Of a DNA stretch of 14,289 nt, positions 7,696-14,289 are shown piece after piece. Within the stretch, counting starts at the first letter, position 1. Each line of letters starts with the position of its first letter. Made by a program: the position numbers and the translations under genes. The stretch is from positions 1-14,289 of the forward strand of contig JAZRYS010000105.1 of assembly GCA_045600865.1 (NCBI GenBank), given 5' to 3'. The DNA is from Aphodosoma sp045600865 (lineage in GTDB: Bacteria > Bacteroidota > Bacteroidia > Bacteroidales > Paludibacteraceae). The notes under the pieces are model-generated. The model searched no databases. It worked only from the letters and a program-made list of their open reading frames with translations, and was not told where the DNA came from.

Positions 7696-8810
7696 TTTCC
7701 TTCAGGTTTAGTTGCCGCAGTATCAACAGTCTCATTGAGTTCCGCAGCAAGTTTCTCGGTCAAATCCTCGACGTTGACATTACGGTCGATGATTGTGCCA
7801 TTACCGTCAATCAAGACTGTTGCAGGGATAGCGCGCACGCCATAAAGTGCTGCTATCTCGTCGTCCCAATACTGAAGAGCACTGGTTTGCAACCATGTCA
7901 TCTCGAAATTACGGATAGCATCAAGCCAATCTTCCTGATTCTTGTCCAGAGAAATGCCGATTATGCAAAGGCCCTTATTGCCAAACTGGTCGTTGAGAGC
8001 CTTTATGCCAGGCAGCGAGGCACGGCATGGTGCACACCAACTTGCCCAGAAATCTATGAGAACGTAACGATTAGCCTTGACGCACTCAGAGAGTGAAGTC
8101 TCCCGGCCATCAACCGTCACAAACGGGAAGTCAAGATACTGACTGCCTACAGACGTGCGGGCAATATCCTTGAGCAACTTTACTGTAGTCTGCACAGGAA
8201 CTTGTGCATTATATTCCTTTGGTATTCTTGCAGAGAGGTCAAGAAGCATCTGCACGTCATTTGCAAAGATAGTAGCATACGTAGTGAAAAGGCCAATGCC
8301 GAGAGGGTTGGTGATGTTTTCCGCCATACATTTCTTTATACATTCCTCATATATAGCATCAATCGAGTCAATCTGCTGGCCATAAACAGCTTTAGTACTC
8401 TCATCACTGCAAGAATCCATTTTCGCGTAAATAGCCATCTCTTCTGCATCGTATGCCTCCGTCTTGTCAAGGAAGGCTGCAAACTTGTCGTTCGAAGGAG
8501 TACCTTTTGCGCGACGGGTAGCACAATCAACATTGATGTCACCTGGTTCGAGAATAATCTGGAATTTCTCAGAGCCTTCAACCTCGATGTAGGCCATGAA
8601 GCCTGGGTCAACCTGACCTTTGATGACAAACTGGCCATCTTTTACGACAGCAGAATCTATGTCAATCCAGTCTGGTTTGATACGCTGCTGAAGGCGTACT
8701 ACCGTTCCGTCAGCAATGCCTGTTGCATCACCAGTGATTACAAATGCCGCATCATTCTTGCAAGAAGCAAGAGCGACAATCACAAAAACGAAAAGTAAGA
8801 TTTTTTTCAT
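7692..8810 (-). CDS. TlpA-type thiol-disulfide lipoprotein with N-terminal DUF4369
   Basis: 372 residues. A lipoprotein signal ends in LASC, so Cys17 should be lipidated. A DUF4369-like beta domain covers about 20-115 (FVITGDATGIADGTVVRL, VVKDGQFVIKGQV), then a helical linker (115-225), then an AhpC/TSA-TlpA thioredoxin domain (225-355). The active site is WCAPC at 258-262 (IDFWASWCAPCRASLP), with the cis-proline in GVRAIPATVLID near 329. Bacteroidetes carry many such proteins; they act in the periplasm as thiol-disulfide reductases, often with unknown partners. Extra cysteines (96, 134, 157, 161, 243, 282) are unusual and could be redox targets. It starts 15 bases after the AlaX stop and has no promoter of its own. 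Confidence 0.9.
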   Translation of the reverse strand: MKKILLFVFVIVALASCKNDAAFVITGDATGIADGTVVRLQQRIKPDWIDIDSAVVKDGQFVIKGQVDPGFMAYIEVEGSEKFQIILEPGDINVDCATRRAKGTPSNDKFAAFLDKTEAYDAEEMAIYAKMDSCSDESTKAVYGQQIDSIDAIYEECIKKCMAENITNPLGIGLFTTYATIFANDVQMLLDLSARIPKEYNAQVPVQTTVKLLKDIARTSVGSQYLDFPFVTVDGRETSLSECVKANRYVLIDFWASWCAPCRASLPGIKALNDQFGNKGLCIIGISLDKNQEDWLDAIRNFEMTWLQTSALQYWDDEIAALYGVRAIPATVLIDGNGTIIDRNVNVEDLTEKLAAELNETVDTAATKPEGK

Positions 8811-8825
8811 ATTTGTTATTTGTTA

Positions 8826-9293
8826 TTATTTTCCAATAAGTTTAAAACGCATACGCCAGCGTGGTGCCTCGTAGTCGCAGTTCAGAATCTTGAATTCGCC
8901 TATCTCGCTAGTATTCCCCACATGAGTTCCTGCACAAGCGCAGGCATCATAATCGCCAACACGAACTATACGTAAAGTATCAGTTGCATTCTCTGGAAGC
9001 TTAGAGAGATCAACGATAGAAGCAGCCTCTGACTTGGACATGAATTCTATGGTGACAGGAAGGTTCTGACGTATCACTTCGTTGACTTTATCCTCGATAG
9101 CCTGTATCTGATTTTGTGTCGGCTCTGCGTCTAATATATAATCCGCCTTGCTCTTTTTACGCTCGATATGGGCATTCCTTGAGCGTGGGCAACCGAACAT
9201 GCGCACCATTGTCTGGTTTAGTATATGCTCGGCCGTATGCATAGGAGGATATTCCTCCTTGTTGTGAGAATTGATTACTGGCTGTTCTTCCAT
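8826..9293 (-). CDS. AlaX-like stand-alone tRNA-editing deacylase
   Basis: 155 residues from ATG 9293. Zinc-site motifs of the AlaRS/ThrRS second additional domain (tRNA_SAD) are present: HTAEH at 19-23 and CAGTH at 120-124 (DACACAGTHVGNTSEIG), giving ligands His19, His23, Cys120 and His124. There is no synthetase core, so it is a free-standing trans-editing factor that should hydrolyse mischarged tRNA, most often Ser-tRNA(Ala). It is a short AlaX form; substrate is inferred. The frame extends five codons to a TTG at 9308, but ATG 9293 is preferred because TTG is rare and lies against the leader hairpin. First gene of the operon with TlpA-like and PrsW-like genes. Confidence 0.85.
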   Translation of the reverse strand: MEEQPVINSHNKEEYPPMHTAEHILNQTMVRMFGCPRSRNAHIERKKSKADYILDAEPTQNQIQAIEDKVNEVIRQNLPVTIEFMSKSEAASIVDLSKLPENATDTLRIVRVGDYDACACAGTHVGNTSEIGEFKILNCDYEAPRWRMRFKLIGK

Positions 9294-9310
9294 ATATCTA
9301 TGTATCAAAC

Positions 9311-9330
9311 AGTTGCCACTTATGGCAACT
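9311..9330 (-). promoter_or_regulatory. perfect hairpin in the AlaX operon leader
   Basis: AGTTGCCA, loop ctta (plus-strand reading), TGGCAACT: an 8-bp perfect stem with a 4-base loop. It lies between the expected transcription start (near 9341) and the ATG at 9293, 17 bases before the start codon. It may control translation or be a protein-binding operator. There is no U-run, so it is not a terminator. Confidence 0.55.
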
Positions 9331-9347
9331 TATACAATTATTCGTTG

Positions 9348-9378
9348 CAAATTTACGAAGAAAAAATGACTCTGACAA
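9348..9378 (-). promoter_or_regulatory. promoter of the AlaX-TlpA-PrsW operon
   Basis: Minus strand: TTG (9376-9378), 20 bases, TAAATTTG (9348-9355), an exact -7. Expected leader is about 48 bases. It overlaps the upstream region of the fumarase gene, so the two units may interfere or be co-regulated. Confidence 0.6.
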
Positions 9379-9390
9379 GAATATTTTTTG

Positions 9391-9398
9391 TAAATTTG
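9391..9398 (+). promoter_or_regulatory. -7 element of the fumarase-adenine deaminase unit
   Basis: TAAATTTG matches the -7 consensus, 38 bases before the ATG at 9436. No good TTTG stands 19-20 bases upstream, so a weak -33 or an activator is likely. The missing -33 would fall in the spacer of the opposing AlaX promoter. Confidence 0.45.
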
Positions 9399-9435
9399 CA
9401 ACAAAATTCAAAATCACAAAAACACAGATAATATT

Positions 9436-11061
9436 ATGGCAGATTTTCATTACCAGCCACTCATCGAATTAGGTGAGGATACGACTGAGTATTACCTTCT
9501 TACGAAGGACTATGTCTCTATTTCGGAGTTCGAGGGGAAACCAATCTTAAAAGTTGCTAAAGAGGGTCTTGAACTCATGGCTCAGACCGCTTTCCGCGAC
9601 GTTTCGTTCCTCTTGCGCCGCGAACACAACCTGCAGGTGGCAAAAATTCTGGCAGATCCAGAGGCATCAGACAACGACAAGTATGTTGCTCTGACTTTCC
9701 TGCGCAACGCTGAGGTTGCATGCAAAGGCAAGTTGCCTTTGTGTCAGGACACAGGTACAGCCATCATCCATGGCGAAAAGGGTCAGCAGGTATGGACTGG
9801 CTATTGCGACGAAGAGGCTCTGTCGAAAGGCGTATATAACACTTACACTCAGGAGAACCTGCGCTATTCGCAGAACGCTCCTCTGGACATGTACAAAGAG
9901 GTGAACACGAAATGCAACCTGCCAGCCCAGATTGACATTGAGGCCACAGAGGGCATGGAATACCGCTTTCTCTGCGTAACAAAAGGCGGTGGTTCGGCTA
10001 ACAAGTCTTACCTCTATCAAGAGACAAAGGCACGTATCCAGAATCCAGGCACTCTCGTTCCTTTCCTCGTCGAGAAAATCAAGACTCTCGGCACTGCCGC
10101 TTGTCCGCCTTACCATATCGCAATAGTAATAGGTGGCACTTCTGCCGAGAAGAACCTTCTGACTGTCAAACTTGCTTCGACTCATTTCTATGATTCACTG
10201 CCTACGACAGGTAATGAGTATGGTCGTGCTTTCCGCGACGTAGAACTTGAAAAGCAAATCCTTGAGGAGTGCTACAAGATTGGCCTTGGCGCACAGTTCG
10301 GCGGCAAATACATGGCACACGATATCCGTATCGTCCGTATGCCTCGCCATGGCGCTTCCTGTCCTATAGGTCTTGGCGTTTCATGTTCGGCAGACCGCAA
10401 CATCAAGGCAAAAATCAACAAGGACGGTATCTGGATTGAGAAGATGGACGACAAACCATACGAACTCATTCCTGCAGAACTCCGCAACGCAGGCGAAGGT
10501 GATGCAGTGAAGATTGACTTGAACCAGCCAATGACAGAAGTTTGCAAGATTCTGAGCAAATACCCTATCGGCACACGTCTCTCGTTGAACGGCACAATAA
10601 TCGTTGGTCGTGACATTGCTCACGCCAAGCTGAAAGCACGTCTGGACGCTGGCGAGGGTATGCCTCAGTACATGAAAGACCACCCTATCTATTATGCAGG
10701 TCCTGCCAAGACTCCTGCGGGTATGGCATGTGGTTCTATGGGACCTACCACAGCTGGCCGTATGGACCCTTACGTTGATGAGTTCCAGGACAATGGCGGC
10801 AGCATGATAATGCTTGCAAAGGGTAACCGCTCGCAGGCTGTCACCGACGCCTGCAAGAAACATGGCGGATTCTACCTCGGCTCTATCGGTGGTCCTGCTG
10901 CAATCCTTGCTCAAAACAATATCAAGAGCATCGAATGCGTTGAGTATCCTGAACTAGGTATGGAGGCTATTTGGAAGATTGACGTTGTCGATTTCCCTGC
11001 ATTCATCCTTGTTGACGACAAGGGCAACGACTTCTTCAAGCAGTTGAAACCTCGTGGATAA
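9436..11061 (+). CDS. class I fumarate hydratase (iron-sulfur)
   Basis: 541 residues, full length for class I fumarases of the E. coli FumA/FumB type. It interconverts fumarate and (S)-malate in the cytoplasm using an oxygen-sensitive [4Fe-4S] cluster. The three ligand cysteines fit by motif and spacing: Cys103 (LPLCQDTGTA), Cys223 (GTAACPPYHIAIVIGGTSAE) and Cys317 (GLGVSCSADRN), 120 and 94 residues apart, against 119 and 94 in FumA. The C-terminal fumarase domain (from about 370) has TPAGMACGSMGPTTAGRMD and GGFYLGSIGGPAAILA. In anaerobic Bacteroidales it serves the malate-fumarate-succinate branch that ends in succinate and propionate. ATG 9436 directly precedes the conserved N-terminus. The next gene starts 4 bases after the stop. 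No E. coli paralogue symbol (fumA or fumB) is assigned because the type cannot be decided here. Confidence 0.96.
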   Translation: MADFHYQPLIELGEDTTEYYLLTKDYVSISEFEGKPILKVAKEGLELMAQTAFRDVSFLLRREHNLQVAKILADPEASDNDKYVALTFLRNAEVACKGKLPLCQDTGTAIIHGEKGQQVWTGYCDEEALSKGVYNTYTQENLRYSQNAPLDMYKEVNTKCNLPAQIDIEATEGMEYRFLCVTKGGGSANKSYLYQETKARIQNPGTLVPFLVEKIKTLGTAACPPYHIAIVIGGTSAEKNLLTVKLASTHFYDSLPTTGNEYGRAFRDVELEKQILEECYKIGLGAQFGGKYMAHDIRIVRMPRHGASCPIGLGVSCSADRNIKAKINKDGIWIEKMDDKPYELIPAELRNAGEGDAVKIDLNQPMTEVCKILSKYPIGTRLSLNGTIIVGRDIAHAKLKARLDAGEGMPQYMKDHPIYYAGPAKTPAGMACGSMGPTTAGRMDPYVDEFQDNGGSMIMLAKGNRSQAVTDACKKHGGFYLGSIGGPAAILAQNNIKSIECVEYPELGMEAIWKIDVVDFPAFILVDDKGNDFFKQLKPRG

Positions 11062-11065
11062 TTAT

Positions 11066-12637
11066 ATGAAATCCATTAAAGGAAAGATAGTTGACGTCGT
11101 CAACAGAGAGATTTTCAATGGCGAAATAGCCATTGAAAATGGCATGATTGCTAACATCAAGCATATTGACGAAGAGGCAGATGGCTATATAATGCCAGGC
11201 TTTGTGGATTCTCATATTCATATAGAATCAACTTTGCTGACACCAGAGAAGTTTGCACCATTAGCTCTGAAACAAGGCACAGTTGCCGTTGTTGCAGACC
11301 CTCATGAGATTGCCAATGTGCTTGGTCGTGAAGGCGTTGACTATATGATAGAGTCAGGGAAGAAAACACCTCTGAAGTTTGCATGGATGGTGCCTTCGTG
11401 CGTACCTTCGACATGCTTTGAAACAGCAGGTGCAAGTCTGAATGCTGATGACGTTAACGAAATGCTTTCGTCCGGCAAATTCAAAGGTCTCGCTGAGATG
11501 ATGAACTTTCCAGGAGTGCTGTTTGGGGATGCTGAGGTCTTGGCAAAGATTAAAGCCGCAAAAGATTTAGGTTTAGTTATCGACGGCCATGCACCAGGAG
11601 TTACTGGCGATGATGCACGCAGATACGTAGAGGCGGGCATCAGTACTGACCACGAGATGTTCGACTTGTCGCAGGCTCGTGAGCGCATTGCTTTAGGTAT
11701 GAAGTTGCAGTTGCGCGAAGGTTCTGCTGCATGCAACCTCGACGACCTCATGCCTCTTCTGGGAGACAAGGAGAACGAAGGACGTCTGATGTTCTGCACT
11801 GACGACAAATACCCAGACGAGTTGGCTGTCGGGCATATCAACGAGATGGTGGCACGTTGTATTGCCAAAGGTTATGACCTCTGGCGAGTGCTGGAGTCTG
11901 CTTGCGTAACACCTGTAATGCACTACAATCTGGATTGCGGATTATTGCAAGAAGGTGATAGTGCAGACTTCATTGTCGTAGAAGATCTGAAATCGTTCAA
12001 TGTTTGCGAGACATGGATTGAAGGAACAAAAGTCGGTTATGTGACCACGGAAAGAGATTCAGTGGTTCTTAACAACTTCAACGCAAAACCCTTGTCTGTT
12101 GAGGAGATAGCACATACTGCCAATGGCAAAGTGAAGGTGATTGTTGCCTCTGAAGGCCAACTCTATACCCGTTGCGAGGAGCATGAAACGACAGACGATG
12201 ATGTTCTGAAACTGATTGTCTATAACCGTTACAACGAGGCAAAGCCTGCCGTTGGTTACATCAAGGGGTTTGGTCTGAAACGTGGTGCCATAGCCTCAAC
12301 GATAGCCCACGACAGTCATAACATCATAGCCCTTGGCGTGACTGACGAAGAGATTGTTCGTGCCATCAACACCTTGGTTGAGAGCAAAGGCGGATTCTGT
12401 GTCGTTGACGGCAAAGAGGTGATGCAGCTGGCACTGCCTATAGCAGGACTGATGTCGCCAGAAGATGGCGCAGCTGTCGGTCAAAAGCATATTGAACTTA
12501 AGAAAAAGGCGTCAGAGATAGGTTGCCGCTTCAAGGCACCTTACATGACACTTGCATTCATGGCATTGCCTGTGATACCCGAACTCAAACTGACCGACAA
12601 AGGTCTGTTCGATGGAGTAAAATTCCAGTTCTGCTGA
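11066..12637 (+). CDS. ade: adenine deaminase
   Basis: 523 residues from ATG 11066. It deaminates adenine to hypoxanthine and ammonia (purine salvage; amidohydrolase superfamily, Ade type). Metal and substrate motifs appear in order: GFVDSHIHIEST near 46-57, VVADPHEIANVLG near 76-88, VIDGHAPG near 171-178, ISTDHE near 191-196, and MFCTDDKYPDEL near 248-259. The C-terminal domain has AHDSHNIIALG and ALPIAGLMSPEDG. A GTG at 11054 in the same frame would overlap fumarase by 8 bases, but ATG 11066 begins at the conserved MKSIKGKIVDV. The 4-base gap to fumarase indicates one transcript. A perfect 17-bp stem begins inside its last codons and ends transcription. Length and motifs are complete. Confidence 0.95.
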   Translation: MKSIKGKIVDVVNREIFNGEIAIENGMIANIKHIDEEADGYIMPGFVDSHIHIESTLLTPEKFAPLALKQGTVAVVADPHEIANVLGREGVDYMIESGKKTPLKFAWMVPSCVPSTCFETAGASLNADDVNEMLSSGKFKGLAEMMNFPGVLFGDAEVLAKIKAAKDLGLVIDGHAPGVTGDDARRYVEAGISTDHEMFDLSQARERIALGMKLQLREGSAACNLDDLMPLLGDKENEGRLMFCTDDKYPDELAVGHINEMVARCIAKGYDLWRVLESACVTPVMHYNLDCGLLQEGDSADFIVVEDLKSFNVCETWIEGTKVGYVTTERDSVVLNNFNAKPLSVEEIAHTANGKVKVIVASEGQLYTRCEEHETTDDDVLKLIVYNRYNEAKPAVGYIKGFGLKRGAIASTIAHDSHNIIALGVTDEEIVRAINTLVESKGGFCVVDGKEVMQLALPIAGLMSPEDGAAVGQKHIELKKKASEIGCRFKAPYMTLAFMALPVIPELKLTDKGLFDGVKFQFC

Positions 12638-12652
12638 ACTGGAATTTTACTC
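12615..12652 (+). terminator. 17-bp perfect stem-loop terminator of the fum-ade unit
   Basis: Left arm GAGTAAAATTCCAGTTC (12615-12631), loop TGCT, right arm GAACTGGAATTTTAC plus TC (12636-12652). The left arm is coding and the stop codon TGA sits at the loop edge. The trailing T content is modest (ATCTTTAT), so termination strength is uncertain. Confidence 0.7.
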
Positions 12653-12712
12653 ATCTTTATAATGCCACTCTTCCAACACATTTTTAGGGTTACTACGCCA
12701 CTTTTCCAACAT
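12647..12712 (-). other. mini-ORF over a 33-bp direct repeat
   Basis: A 21-codon minus-strand frame (ATG 12710-12712, TAA 12647-12649) reads MLEKWRSNPKNV and then LEEWHYKDE, so the 33-bp DNA repeat (GCCACTCTTCCAACA at 12664-12678, GCCACTTTTCCAACA at 12697-12711) is also an 11-residue peptide repeat. The frame stays open upstream to about 12730 (VPLLPK). A TACCTTTG (-7-like) lies at 12722-12729, only 10 bases before the ATG, with no good -33. It may be a relic of a longer repeat protein or a mobile repeat; expression is doubtful. Confidence 0.35.
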
Positions 12713-12775
12713 TTTCGGCAGCAAAGGTACGAAAAAAGATTTTATTTTCGCACAAAAAAAATCATTACAAATTCA

Positions 12776-12805
12776 TTGTCATATCAAAAAAACATCGTAA
12801 CTTTG
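12776..12805 (+). promoter_or_regulatory. promoter of the AAA_14/DUF4143 ATPase
   Basis: TTG (12776-12778), 19 bases, TAACTTTG (12798-12805). Expected start near 12812 leaves a leader of about 125 bases before 12936. The leader is AT-rich with a small hairpin (ATGCAA at 12889-12894 against TTGCAT at 12903-12908). Confidence 0.65.
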
Positions 12806-12935
12806 CATTCATCTTGATGATTGATAGTGTTTTTACTTCATTGCACTGTATCATAATGCATTAGCAATATATAAACACATATTTTTTTATGCAATCTTGG
12901 AGTTGCATTCCGAATTTACATAAAATATCTGACTT

Positions 12936-14138
12936 ATGAACGAGAAATATATAAACAGAAAAATCGAACAGGAGATACTTCAAGCTGCTAAATATTTCTC
13001 TGTAATATCTGTGACAGGGCCTCGTCAATCGGGCAAATCAACTTTGCTCAAGCACCTTTTCCCTGATTATGACAGATACAGTCTGAAGGATGTACACATA
13101 CGTGAATTTGCCATCAATGACCCCGTGGCATTCCTGCACCAGACGGAAAGTGGCATGATGATAGATGAGGTTCAGAAAGTGCCACAATTGATGGAGTATA
13201 TCCAAGGCATTGTCGATGACAACCCCGACCGCAAGTTCCTGCTTACCGGCAGTAGCAATTTCGAATTGCTGCACGAATTGAGCGAGTCTCTACCAGGCAG
13301 GTCTGGCATATTTGAATTACTGCCAATGTCATTGGAAGAATCTGCTGATTCTACCAAAAATAACGAAATCAACCAACTGTTATTCAATGGTTTCTATCCT
13401 GCCGTAATCTCTGGCAAGAATACCGGACGGTATTTCTATCCATCATACGTAAAGACTTATCTCGAGAAAGACGTACGCGATTTGCTAAATATCAAAGACC
13501 AGTTGCAGTTCATGAAATTCATGAAACTGTGTGCCGCACGAGTAGGATCTCTTTTCAATGCGTCAGAACTTGGTGCGGAATTAGGAGTTGACAGCAAAAC
13601 CATATCTCATTGGCTCAGCGTATTGCAGGCATCATATTTGATTGTGTTGTTGCCGCCATATTATGAAAATATAAGCAAACGATTGGTAAAGACGCCCAAA
13701 CTGTATTTCGTTGATCCGGGATTGGCTTGTTATCTGCTTGACATAGAGACCCCGAAACAACTTGGACGTGACAAAATGCGAGGGGCAATCTTCGAGAACA
13801 TGGTAGTTATGGAATGTCTGAAACACCGTTACAATCAAGGACGTGACGGGGGAGTGTATTTCTATCGCGACAGCAATCAGAAGGAGGTGGATGTGCTTCT
13901 AAAGCAAGAGGGCGAAATAACAGCCATAGAGGTCAAATCATCGATGACCTACAATCCGAGTTTTGAGGATACGATACGCAAACTGCCAGAGTGGATAAAC
14001 ACGCCAGTGTTCCGTCAGGCAATCGTATATAATGGAGATTTCGAGAACCAGGCTGGTCAAATTGCCTTGGTCAATTACCGAAGTTTGCCACAGTTGCTGA
14101 ACATTACTGACATCTCACATCAGCAAAACAAATTCTGA
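12936..14138 (+). CDS. AAA_14/DUF4143 ATPase
   Basis: 400 residues. The N-terminal ATPase has Walker A GPRQSGKST at 28-36, Walker B MMIDE at 74-78 followed by VQKVP, and a sensor-like LLTGSS near 102-107. The DUF4143 half (about 170-350) has SYVKTYLEKDVRDLLN, a winged-helix-like part (LGAELGVDSKTISHWLSVL) and YFVDPGLACYLL. It closes with KEVDVLLKQEGEITAIEVKS, a PD-(D/E)XK-nuclease-like core. This family is abundant in Bacteroidetes and archaea and often variable between strains; its role is not established, with defence or mobile-element links only suggested. It is flanked by intergenic repeats and by a partial unknown gene, in keeping with an accessory position. The start at 12936 precedes the family N-terminus by the usual few residues. 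Confidence 0.9.
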   Translation: MNEKYINRKIEQEILQAAKYFSVISVTGPRQSGKSTLLKHLFPDYDRYSLKDVHIREFAINDPVAFLHQTESGMMIDEVQKVPQLMEYIQGIVDDNPDRKFLLTGSSNFELLHELSESLPGRSGIFELLPMSLEESADSTKNNEINQLLFNGFYPAVISGKNTGRYFYPSYVKTYLEKDVRDLLNIKDQLQFMKFMKLCAARVGSLFNASELGAELGVDSKTISHWLSVLQASYLIVLLPPYYENISKRLVKTPKLYFVDPGLACYLLDIETPKQLGRDKMRGAIFENMVVMECLKHRYNQGRDGGVYFYRDSNQKEVDVLLKQEGEITAIEVKSSMTYNPSFEDTIRKLPEWINTPVFRQAIVYNGDFENQAGQIALVNYRSLPQLLNITDISHQQNKF

Positions 14139-14197
14139 CATGACAATATGATGTGCAATGTCTTGTCCTGAAATATGTTGACACAAATGAAACCACT

Positions 14198-14289
14198 ATG
14201 GGAAAAAGTATTTATTCTCGAGAAGAGAGAATTGCAATTGTCAGAGATTGCATAGTCAACAAATTGTCAGACAGAGAAATAGAAGAGAA
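14198..14289 (+). CDS. 5' end of an unidentified gene, cut by the window edge
   Basis: ATG at 14198 opens a frame that is still open at the edge (30 codons): MGKSIYSREERIAIVRDC, then LSDREIEE. The charged helical text with LSDREI could begin a helix-turn-helix, as in transposases or regulators, but too little is present to assign a family. It lies 59 bases after the ATPase stop on the same strand. No clear promoter motif separates them, so co-transcription is possible. Confidence 0.45.
   Translation, partial: MGKSIYSREERIAIVRDCIVNKLSDREIEE

Noticed and set aside
9667..10185. Minus-strand 172-codon frame inside the fumarase gene
   Set aside because: Antisense shadow of a strongly conserved enzyme; no protein family is recognisable.
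12722..12729. Full minus-strand promoter at TACCTTTG
   Set aside because: The -7 box is exact but no TTTG or TTG stands 19-20 bases upstream (nearest CAAA complement is 23 away).
14137..14167. Terminator after the ATPase (GACATGACA and TGTCTTGTC)
   Set aside because: 9-base arms have a mismatch, a 13-base loop and no T-run.

Overview
The window looks like chromosomal DNA of a Bacteroidales bacterium, most likely Prevotella or a close relative. Five genes or operons have a good match to the Bacteroidetes promoter (TTTG or TTG, 19-20 bases, TAnnTTTG) and a sixth has the -7 box only. Shine-Dalgarno sequences are essentially absent. The protein families fit too: a Spi/C10 cysteine protease, a DUF6266-like protein, a DUF4369-TlpA lipoprotein, PrsW, and an AAA_14/DUF4143 ATPase. 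No rRNA, tRNA, CRISPR array or intact insertion sequence was seen.

Layout. Positions 1-4532 (minus) hold a giant secreted C10 (streptopain-like) protease that runs off the left edge. It is split by a two-base frameshift in a (CA)5 tract just after the catalytic cysteine. The downstream frame is open for over 1300 codons and carries the catalytic histidine, two InlB-like repeat modules and a 352-residue super-repeat. Next to it (4624-4722, minus) is a possible scrap of an ATPase gene. A DUF6266-like gene (4793-5599, minus) follows. It is transcribed from a divergent promoter about 250 bases upstream, so its leader contains an 11-bp tandem array (5733-5820). The divergent partner is a TraB/GumN-family secreted protein (5967-6866, plus).

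Positions 6958-9293 (minus) form a compact three-gene operon: an AlaX-like tRNA-editing deacylase, a TlpA-type thiol-disulfide lipoprotein, and a PrsW-like intramembrane protease. A perfect hairpin sits in the operon leader. Diverging from it is a plus-strand pair, class I fumarase (9436-11061) and adenine deaminase (11066-12637), only 4 bases apart and closed by a perfect 17-bp stem that includes the last codons of the deaminase. After an intergenic stretch with a 33-bp direct repeat comes an AAA_14/DUF4143 ATPase (12936-14138, plus), then the first codons of an unidentified gene cut by the right edge.

How the genes work together. Fumarase and adenine deaminase are housekeeping carbon and purine-salvage enzymes, probably co-regulated. 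The AlaX-TlpA-PrsW operon joins translation quality control to envelope functions. The least explained parts are the 11-bp array in the long leader, the slippery tract in the protease gene, and the 33-bp repeat with a mini-ORF upstream of the ATPase.
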